From CAYRGQ01 sp964444885 (GTDB lineage: Bacteria > Bacteroidota > Bacteroidia > Sphingobacteriales > Sphingobacteriaceae), in assembly GCA_964444885.1 (NCBI GenBank), contig CAYUIZ010000097.1:1-11354 (forward strand): a stretch of DNA of 11,354 nucleotides, given 5' to 3'. Positions 6,156 through 11,354 of this stretch are shown here, one piece after another. Each line of letters begins with the position of its first letter. Within the stretch, counting starts at the first letter, position 1. Both the position numbers and the translations under genes were made by a program. The notes beneath the pieces are model-generated. The model worked only from the letters and a program-made list of their open reading frames with translations. It made no database searches and had not been told where the DNA came from.

Positions 6156-6965
6156 CTAACCCCGATTGAGTGCCTCCAGGTTTTTTTCAGGATTTCTCCC
6201 GATAATCGGATGCTGTTCCAACTCGATGGCCTGCCCACTTACCGGACCCAGCAGGTCAGACAGCCAGAATACCACGGAGTTGGCGATCTCCTCGGGCGCC
6301 AGTAGGCGCCTGGCCGGCGCGTACATGGGCGAAATGTGGGTATACCAATCGGCCGGCAAGCCATGTGAAACTTTGCGGTCTTGTTCTTTATCCGTCAGCA
6401 CCCACCCCGCGTTCAACTGATTGACACGGATCCCGTAGTCGCGATGGAGGCTATCGCCCAGGTTTCGGGTCAGCGTCATTAATGCCCCCTTAGACACGCT
6501 ATACGCGAGCAAGGTCGGTTCGCCGGCATAGGCATTGACCGAACCGATATTAACCACCGCCCCTTTGGTCTCGGCCAAGTGCGGAAGCGCCGCCTGGATG
6601 ATTGCAAATGGCGCTAGCGCATTGACTTCAAGCACCTCGCGTAGGAGTGGCAAGGTGGTGTCTTCGGCTCGGGAAGACACGACCCACGCCGCATTGTTTG
6701 CAATGCCGTCCAGGCGGCCAAATCGGCTGACGGCCGCCTCCACGAGTGCGTGGGCGAAGCCTTCATCGCGAATATCGCGCACGAAGGGCTCGACACGATC
6801 GCCTCCGGATAAAAAAGAGAGCGCGTGGGGCAAATCTGCTTCGTTTCGCCCGTGCAGGAGCACCTTGGCACCGGCGTGCAGGCAAGCTTTCGCTATCGCG
6901 AGGCCGATTCCGCCAAAAGCGCCCGTCACGATAACGGTTTTATCGTCTAATATTCCTTGTTGCAT
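6156..6965 (-). CDS. Short-chain dehydrogenase/reductase (SDR)
   Basis: This 269-residue classical SDR has the complete signature. The cofactor loop TGAFGGIG is at 14-21 and NNAA at 90-93. The catalytic tetrad is N115 in EVNALAP, S142 in NIGSVNAY, and Y155 and K159 in YSVSKGA. R40 after the second beta strand (LLHGRNEADL) hints at NADP(H) preference, but this is only a hint. These enzymes oxidise or reduce a sugar or polyol hydroxyl/keto group in the cytoplasm. The start at 6965 is backed by a clear AGGAG six bases upstream. It is the second of two cytoplasmic dehydrogenases in a row, 18 bases after the zinc-type dehydrogenase and one base before the epimerase. That arrangement fits oxidation at one carbon and reduction at another during sugar inversion. 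Confidence 0.9.
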   Translation of the reverse strand: MQQGILDDKTVIVTGAFGGIGLAIAKACLHAGAKVLLHGRNEADLPHALSFLSGGDRVEPFVRDIRDEGFAHALVEAAVSRFGRLDGIANNAAWVVSSRAEDTTLPLLREVLEVNALAPFAIIQAALPHLAETKGAVVNIGSVNAYAGEPTLLAYSVSKGALMTLTRNLGDSLHRDYGIRVNQLNAGWVLTDKEQDRKVSHGLPADWYTHISPMYAPARRLLAPEEIANSVVFWLSDLLGPVSGQAIELEQHPIIGRNPEKNLEALNRG

Positions 6966-6970
6966 GATAT

Positions 6971-6975
6971 CTCCT
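6971..6975 (-). promoter_or_regulatory. Shine-Dalgarno sequence of the SDR gene
   Basis: AGGAG lies six bases (GATATC without the first purine run) upstream of the ATG at 6965, inside the 18-base gap after the zinc dehydrogenase. Strong Shine-Dalgarno sites are uncommon in Bacteroidota, and I saw no other in this operon. Confidence 0.55.
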
Positions 6976-6983
6976 ATTTGGTG

Positions 6984-8009
6984 TTAAACCGGTCTCAGCA
7001 CGCTCTTGATAACGTTTCCGTTTTTCATCTGGCGAAATGCTTCCTCCCATTCCGTCAACGGCCAAACCCCGCCAATGATGTTGCTCACGTCGAGCTTGCC
7101 CGTGGCCAACAGACGGATGACTTTCTCCCATACCGGCCAATTATGGCTAAAGCTTCCTTGGATCCGGACATTCTTTTGCACGATTGGATCCAGCGAGAAG
7201 CCAATCGGCTGAGGGCCCCACCCTACTTTGACAATTTGGCCATTGGGCCGTACCCATTCGATCGCTTGGCGAAGGGTGGCGCTGACGCCCGCCGAATCGA
7301 TCACGCAATCCGCTCCCATCCCATCCACTTCCCTCGCCCATGCCGCGGCATCGCCGCTAATGGCTTGCAGCCCATACGCCGCAGCCACCTTAAGACGCGG
7401 CCCATCGGCCGGCAAGCCCACTACGGCTACCTCAGCGCCCATCAGCTGGGCAACCAAAGCGCAGAGCATGCCAATGGTGCCCGGCCCGATCACCACCACC
7501 CGGTCGCCCGGCCTGACCACCGCATTATTGACCACGGCATTGTACGCCACGCTACAGGGCTCCGTGAGGCAGGCTTTTTCAAAGCTAAGTTCGTCGGGAA
7601 TTCGGTGCAGGCAACGCGCTGGGACGGTGACGTAGGCTGACATGGCGCCGTTGACACCGTATCCGAACCCTTTCCGTCCCGGATCCAAATTATAAAGCCC
7701 AACTTTCGACAACGGGTTTTCCGGATCGATGACGGCCGCAGTTTCGCTGACGACACGGTCGCCTACCTTCCAGTGCTGCACATCGGCGCCCACTTCGTGC
7801 ACCAGGCCTGCAAATTCATGCCCCAATACAACGGGGTAATTGACCGGCCAACTGTGGCTGGCAGTCCATTGGTGCAGGTCGCTCCCGCACACCCCTACGT
7901 TTTTCACCTCGAGGATCACGTCTGACGGGCCCGCCACGGGCTTGGGAAGCTTGCGAAGTTCGACAGCCCCTGCCCGCCCCTCAAAATTTACGACTGATAG
8001 AAACTCCAT
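6984..8009 (-). CDS. Zinc-type medium-chain alcohol/polyol dehydrogenase
   Basis: The 341-residue protein is of the sorbitol/threonine dehydrogenase type: an N-terminal GroES-like domain (about 25-135), then a Rossmann domain with GPGTIG at 175-180. Catalytic-zinc ligands are C41 in GVCGSD, H64 and E65 in GHEFAG, and E150 in LTEPCS. The structural-zinc lobe that normally has four cysteines (about 88-112) has none: the segment keeps YNL and a Gly-rich turn but replaces the cysteines. It likely oxidises a secondary hydroxyl of a sugar, polyol or aldonate with NAD(P)+ in the cytoplasm. The ATG at 8009 overlaps the HUMPS gene by 22 bases, and no later start preserves the first strand. Relatives with sugar partners include E. 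coli YcjQ (3-keto-guloside reductase) and L-gulonate 5-dehydrogenase. The substrate here is unassigned. Confidence 0.9.
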   Translation of the reverse strand: MEFLSVVNFEGRAGAVELRKLPKPVAGPSDVILEVKNVGVCGSDLHQWTASHSWPVNYPVVLGHEFAGLVHEVGADVQHWKVGDRVVSETAAVIDPENPLSKVGLYNLDPGRKGFGYGVNGAMSAYVTVPARCLHRIPDELSFEKACLTEPCSVAYNAVVNNAVVRPGDRVVVIGPGTIGMLCALVAQLMGAEVAVVGLPADGPRLKVAAAYGLQAISGDAAAWAREVDGMGADCVIDSAGVSATLRQAIEWVRPNGQIVKVGWGPQPIGFSLDPIVQKNVRIQGSFSHNWPVWEKVIRLLATGKLDVSNIIGGVWPLTEWEEAFRQMKNGNVIKSVLRPV

Positions 8010-8716
8010 GGCTGCTTAAAGGTTTGGGTTACGCGTTGCGAATGAATGTTGCCGCATATCGTCTGCAGCAGGGAAGCGAGATCGCCGCTTGAGGTTTTGA
8101 ACGCATCGGCGTCGATCGTCAGCGGGGCGCCTAGCACCACCAATGGCGCTCCGTAAGCGGGACATTGAATGGCCTGCTCGATGGACAAGCCGCCTACGGC
8201 CTGCACGGGCACGCTCACGGCTTCGACCACCGTAGCCAATTGGTCTAACGGACTGGGGTAAGGCTGGCCCTGAGCGGCCAGTCCCCGCCGCTCATCGTAG
8301 CCGATGTGGTGGATCACGTAGTCGCAACCCAGGTCTTCGAGCAGTTTCGCTCCGTCTACCATACTTTCGCAGGCCAGGTTGTCGCCCATCACTTTGACAC
8401 CAAAATCACGGCCGGCTTGCACCACGCATTTTATGGTTTCGGGATGAGCACGGGCCATCACGACCACGTGCGTAGCCCCGGCTTTCGCCATCATTTCCGC
8501 CTCGAGGTAGCCACCGTCCATGGTTTTCAGGTCGACAACCAAGGGCGTGCCCGGAAATTCGCTCCGCAAGCGGCGGACGCCGTGCAAGCCCTCGGCCAGG
8601 ACCAACGGCGTGCCCACCTCCAGCCAATCCACGCCCGCCTGCAAGGCAATGTGCGCGGTGCCTACGGCTTCCTCAATATCAGTCAGGTCCAATGAAATTT
8701 GAACGATTGGTCTCAT
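7988..8716 (-). CDS. HUMPS/OMP decarboxylase-family protein (3-keto-L-gulonate-6-phosphate decarboxylase or hexulose-6-phosphate synthase-like)
   Basis: The 242-residue TIM barrel carries the suprafamily signature D-x-K-x-x-D at 62-67 (VVDLKTMDGG), preceded by E33 in WLEVGTPL. The later active-site strand is VIHHIGYDERRG (134-145). A phosphate-binding AVGGLS is at 173-178, and a second phosphate loop, LGAPLT, at 195-200. Two known reactions share this fold: decarboxylation of 3-keto-L-gulonate 6-phosphate to L-xylulose 5-phosphate, and aldol condensation or cleavage of hexulose 6-phosphate with formaldehyde. The HHIGYD strand fits neither textbook motif cleanly, and about 20 extra residues after the barrel (221-242) are unusual. 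No 6-phospho-3-hexuloisomerase is nearby, which argues against formaldehyde fixation. The PfkB kinase downstream could make a phosphorylated substrate. It is translationally coupled to the zinc dehydrogenase by a 22-base overlap. Confidence 0.82.
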   Translation of the reverse strand: MRPIVQISLDLTDIEEAVGTAHIALQAGVDWLEVGTPLVLAEGLHGVRRLRSEFPGTPLVVDLKTMDGGYLEAEMMAKAGATHVVVMARAHPETIKCVVQAGRDFGVKVMGDNLACESMVDGAKLLEDLGCDYVIHHIGYDERRGLAAQGQPYPSPLDQLATVVEAVSVPVQAVGGLSIEQAIQCPAYGAPLVVLGAPLTIDADAFKTSSGDLASLLQTICGNIHSQRVTQTFKQPWSFYQS

Positions 8717-8730
8717 CGGGATTCTGTCGT

Positions 8731-9378
8731 TTAATCTAAAATTCTAACTTGAATATCCTTGTACATCACTTTTGATCCGGGATCGTGGGCTTGAATAGCA
8801 AACGTCCCTCGGTCTATGTAACGTCCGAAGTGGTCATCGCGGCGCACTAGGCGGGATTTATCTTCCATTTGGGTGTAGTCCACCAGCGTGATGCCATCCA
8901 CTTTGATAATCACCCGATGACCTTCAACGCGGATGTACAGCTCAAACCACTCACCGTCAATCGCGTATCTATCCGCCACATCGATGATATTATACAAGCT
9001 GCCCGTGCGGATAATATCGCGGTGCGAATTGTTGACTTGCACTTCATAACCGTAGTTGGGAAATCCTTTTTCTTGGAAACGGGTATGGAAATACACCCCC
9101 GAATTAGCGTTCTCGAAGGTGTACACCATCGCCTTGAACTCGAAATCCTTGAACTGATGGCCGGCCACGTCGCCCACATAGTAGAGGTGCGAACGTGGCC
9201 CATCGTGCACGATACAACCATCTTCTACCCGGAAGGAAGCTTCGTTTTCGCTCGCTTTCCACCCGTTGAGTGTTTTGCCGTCAAACAGGGCCACCCAGTC
9301 ACCGGATTGCGCCGAAGCGCTTTGAACGGAAAGTACCAAGGCGGTCAATGCGCCCCACAAATAGCTTGTTGTATTCAT
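8731..9378 (-). CDS. Secreted DUF1080 (3-keto-disaccharide hydrolase-like) protein
   Basis: From the ATG at 9378 the 215-residue product begins with a Sec signal peptide: a hydrophobic stretch at 7-20, then SASAQSGDW, with a likely cut near residues 23-25. The mature part is one jelly-roll/concanavalin-like domain of the DUF1080 family (PF06439). Its hallmark start is WVALFDGKTLNGWK, followed by GVYFHTRF, GYEVQVNN and, at the end, GTFAIQAHDPGSKVMYKDIQVR. Some characterised members cleave 3-keto-glycosides in the periplasm. That fits the adjacent exported oxidoreductase, 10 bases upstream, and the gluconate-dehydrogenase-type subunit before it. In-frame sequence up to 9510 lies inside the neighbouring gene and lacks a signal peptide, so the later start is preferred. 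The enzymatic assignment is family-based: catalytic residues of this family are not obvious to me in the sequence. Confidence 0.88.
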   Translation of the reverse strand: MNTTSYLWGALTALVLSVQSASAQSGDWVALFDGKTLNGWKASENEASFRVEDGCIVHDGPRSHLYYVGDVAGHQFKDFEFKAMVYTFENANSGVYFHTRFQEKGFPNYGYEVQVNNSHRDIIRTGSLYNIIDVADRYAIDGEWFELYIRVEGHRVIIKVDGITLVDYTQMEDKSRLVRRDDHFGRYIDRGTFAIQAHDPGSKVMYKDIQVRILD

Positions 9379-9388
9379 AACTACTGCT

Positions 9389-10837
9389 TTATAACTGCCC
9401 CCAGCCCTGCCGGTATTCGCGCTTGACGTATTGGTTGGCTTCGTCGTGGTTCGTGATTTGCATATTTTGGGCGTCCCACCGAAGCAACTTGTTGCTTCCG
9501 GGATAATCAAAGCCCGGACGGTTGGTCCTCGCGTGTGGAATATCCGCCACGCGGATTGCCAGATTGGCCATAAGCACCGTTTCGGTTAGTGGGCCGGACA
9601 ACTCAAATGGCGCACTCAACTTCGTCTTGCCATAGCCGGCAATGGCGCCTTCTACCCATTGCGCATAGTGCCCTGCGGCGCCGTCCTTCACGCGGTCGTA
9701 GCGCTGGGGCGCTTGCACCTCGGCCGTTCGCGATACCGGAATAAGGCGTGGATTGGCGGCGTACTCACTGGCCATCATCTTTCCTTTCGTTCCCACAAAG
9801 AGGATTCCGCTGTTGCCATCGCCCATGATTTCGTCTGCTTCCAACTCGTCTGGCCTAGCCGGCTTTATGCCGCCATCCATCCAGTGCAGCTTGACATCGC
9901 CTTGGGTCACACTGGTTTTAGGGAAGGTCAGCGTGGCATAGCTTGAGGGCGGGCAGCTATCTGCAAAATATCCCCGGGTGCCGAAATCGGTGTAGACACT
10001 GCCTACGGTAGCTTGTACATCGATGGGATATTTCAAGCCGAGCACGGCAAACGGCGCCTCCAGCAGGTGACAGCCCAAGTCGCCCAATGCGCCCGTGCCA
10101 TAATCCCACCATCCGCGCCAGCTACGGGGCACCAACCCGTCCACATATTCCTTGTAGGGCGCCGTGCCGAGCCAAAGGTCCCAGTTGAGCCCCTTCGGAA
10201 TGGGCGCGGACTGGCTCGGCCAAGGAATGCCCTGTGGCCACACCGGCCGGTTCGTCCACGTATAGACCGTATGCACATCGCCAATTGCGCCCGCGTCAAA
10301 CCATTCCCGCAACTGCCTGACGCCGTCGCCTGACGCACCTTGGTTGCCCATTTGGGTGACGACTTTATAGCGCTCCGCCGCTTCGGTGAGTTTGCGGGCC
10401 TCGTAGATATCGTGTGTCATCGGCTTCTGCACGTACACGTGCTTGCCCAGCTGCATGGCGCCCATCGCGATGATGGCGTGGTTGTGATCGGGTGTGGATA
10501 CCGACACTGCATCAAAGTGCGCGGACTCCTTGTCAAACAGTTCCCGCCAGTCGTTGTAGTATTTTGCCTTGGGATATTTCTCGCACGATTCCCGCGCCAT
10601 GCTGTCATCGACATCGCAGAGGTAACCGATTTCCGCTTTACCGCTGTTGTAGAAGTTATTGATATCGCCCCGGCCTTTGCCGCCGACACCCACGCCAGCT
10701 ACCACCAGCTTGTCGCTCGGCGCGATGAATCCCTTGCCGCCCAGCACGTGGCGAGGCACAATGGTGACGCCGGCAATCGCCAAGCTGGTCTTGCTGATAA
10801 AATCCCTTCGGGACTGTTTGTTGCTGTCCTTTTTCAT
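9389..10837 (-). CDS. Tat-exported Gfo/Idh/MocA family oxidoreductase
   Basis: The 482-residue protein starts with a twin-arginine signal (SRRDFISKTSLAIAG, 9-23), so it should be exported folded, with its nicotinamide cofactor bound. The Rossmann domain follows, with VVAGVGVGGKGRGDI (45-59), CDVDD (74-78) and STPDHNHA (114-121). The family's EKP motif appears as VQKP, with K138 in place and Gln for Glu. A C-terminal alpha/beta domain has GWWDYGTGALGDLGCHLLE, then GHYAQWVEGAI near the end. Exported relatives act on sugars as oxidoreductases, or as NAD-dependent glycosidases in GH109-like branches. The ATG at 10837 is the only start that gives the Tat signal. It lies 10 bases after the gluconate-dehydrogenase-type subunit gene and 10 bases before DUF1080. 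Together these suggest periplasmic redox chemistry on a glycoside. Confidence 0.9.
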   Translation of the reverse strand: MKKDSNKQSRRDFISKTSLAIAGVTIVPRHVLGGKGFIAPSDKLVVAGVGVGGKGRGDINNFYNSGKAEIGYLCDVDDSMARESCEKYPKAKYYNDWRELFDKESAHFDAVSVSTPDHNHAIIAMGAMQLGKHVYVQKPMTHDIYEARKLTEAAERYKVVTQMGNQGASGDGVRQLREWFDAGAIGDVHTVYTWTNRPVWPQGIPWPSQSAPIPKGLNWDLWLGTAPYKEYVDGLVPRSWRGWWDYGTGALGDLGCHLLEAPFAVLGLKYPIDVQATVGSVYTDFGTRGYFADSCPPSSYATLTFPKTSVTQGDVKLHWMDGGIKPARPDELEADEIMGDGNSGILFVGTKGKMMASEYAANPRLIPVSRTAEVQAPQRYDRVKDGAAGHYAQWVEGAIAGYGKTKLSAPFELSGPLTETVLMANLAIRVADIPHARTNRPGFDYPGSNKLLRWDAQNMQITNHDEANQYVKREYRQGWGQL

Positions 10838-10847
10838 TTCATAAGAT

Positions 10848-11354
10848 TTAGGTGATCAAATGCGTTAACCCGTATTGCCTAAGCACGTCAGCAGGCACGC
10901 CTTCCCAAACGTTGGGCTTATTGCCTTCATAGCCTAAATACTTCATGCCCGCTTCGGTGGTAAAGTATCCGGACGCCGTCAGCTCCCGCATCACCCCGAA
11001 GAAATCAACGCCTGGTGCTAAGGCGGCATCAGCTTGTTCGGGGTACGCAATGCTGTCCAAAATGCTGGTCTTCTGCGCGGCGGATAGTTTGATAAAAGTG
11101 GCCTGAAACAAGGTTTCAGCATGCGTGTCCAGCCACTGCAAGCCGTTTCGCATGGGCGCCTGAAACTGAGGCAAATCCTTGACAATAAACTCGATGAATG
11201 CCGGAACCTCAACTTCCGTAGCACTTGGCGACTGTTCGTCTCCGGGCAGGATCAGATCGGCCAAGTCGGCCAACGTTTCCATTTCATGGTCATTGAAGAA
11301 CGTATATGAATTCAATTCGTCAAAGCGTTCCCGCTCCCACAGCTCCCGGCCATC
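10848..11354 (-). CDS. Gluconate 2-dehydrogenase subunit 3 family protein (5' end beyond the window)
   Basis: The frame stays open to the right edge, giving 168 visible residues. The N-terminal part, which in this family usually holds a Tat or lipoprotein-like export signal, is missing. An internal TTG at 11315 is not needed as a start, because coding continues upstream without a stop. The family core is clear: FFNDHEMETLADLADLILPGDE near the visible start, VPAFIEFIV, and the C-terminal DFFGVMRELTASGYFTTEAG then GMKYLGYEG. Proteins of this family are the small partner of a GMC-type flavoprotein dehydrogenase, as in gluconate 2-dehydrogenase and bacterial glucoside 3-dehydrogenase. They support maturation, export or electron transfer of the large subunit. 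The GMC gene is expected just outside the window. It is the first visible gene of the operon. Confidence 0.88.
   Translation of the reverse strand, partial: DGRELWERERFDELNSYTFFNDHEMETLADLADLILPGDEQSPSATEVEVPAFIEFIVKDLPQFQAPMRNGLQWLDTHAETLFQATFIKLSAAQKTSILDSIAYPEQADAALAPGVDFFGVMRELTASGYFTTEAGMKYLGYEGNKPNVWEGVPADVLRQYGLTHLIT

Noticed and set aside
6155..6238. N-terminal extension of the epimerase gene to 6238
   Set aside because: The added residues come from the SDR gene read in another frame. The TAG-T-ATG junction at 6158-6152 is the natural start.
7988..8716. Ribulose monophosphate formaldehyde-fixation pathway
   Set aside because: Only a hexulose-phosphate-synthase-like gene is present. 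No 6-phospho-3-hexuloisomerase (SIS domain) is nearby, and the other genes point to sugar or aldonate catabolism.
9379..9510. N-terminal extension of the DUF1080 gene to 9510
   Set aside because: It overlaps the Gfo/Idh/MocA gene and would bury the signal peptide that begins at the ATG at 9378.
1..11354. Mobile elements, CRISPR arrays, toxin-antitoxin or phage-defence genes
   Set aside because: No transposase, integrase, terminal inverted repeats, regularly spaced repeats or defence domains were found. The tRNA-Asp gene shows no duplicated 3' end that would suggest an attachment site within the window.

Overview
The window looks like chromosomal DNA from a member of the Bacteroidota, most likely a Sphingobacteriaceae-type soil or plant-associated bacterium of moderate GC content. 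Three things point there. Two promoters match the Bacteroidota -33/-7 pattern (TTG, about 20 bases, TAnnTTTG). Shine-Dalgarno sequences are nearly absent. The set of exported sugar enzymes (a Tat-exported Gfo/Idh/MocA oxidoreductase, a DUF1080 protein and a gluconate-2-dehydrogenase subunit 3) is typical of that phylum. The species cannot be named from this sequence.

Layout. Positions 1-436 have no listed gene. On the + strand they hold an uncharacterised short reading frame followed by an intrinsic terminator. On the - strand a second terminator converges on the first. Every confident gene is on the - strand. From low to high coordinates these are tRNA-Asp(GTC) with its own promoter, prfA (release factor 1) with its own promoter and a hairpin leader, and a NYN-LOTUS putative RNA-binding or nuclease protein. 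Then comes a long, tightly packed carbohydrate operon from about 2715 to beyond the right edge.

In transcription order (right to left) the operon reads: gluconate-2-dehydrogenase subunit 3 (5' end cut by the window edge), Tat-exported Gfo/Idh/MocA oxidoreductase, secreted DUF1080/3-keto-disaccharide-hydrolase-like protein, HUMPS/OMP-decarboxylase-family enzyme, zinc-type medium-chain dehydrogenase, SDR, AP-endonuclease-2-like sugar isomerase/epimerase, PfkB sugar kinase, metallo-beta-lactamase-fold hydrolase, SMP-30/gluconolactonase-like protein. Gaps run from 1 to 35 bases, and one pair overlaps by 22 bases, so one polycistronic message is likely.

How the genes may work together (inference). 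The exported genes fit oxidation of a glycoside to a 3-keto-glycoside in the periplasm, followed by its cleavage. The cytoplasmic genes fit lactone opening, oxidation to a keto-acid or keto-sugar, phosphorylation, decarboxylation or aldol cleavage by the HUMPS enzyme, and epimerisation. The cytoplasmic set has the same chemical logic as the L-ascorbate/3-keto-L-gulonate route (lactonase, dehydrogenase, kinase, 3-keto-L-gulonate-6-phosphate decarboxylase, epimerase) but uses different protein families for several steps. The substrate is unknown. No transporter, SusC/D pair or regulator lies inside the window.
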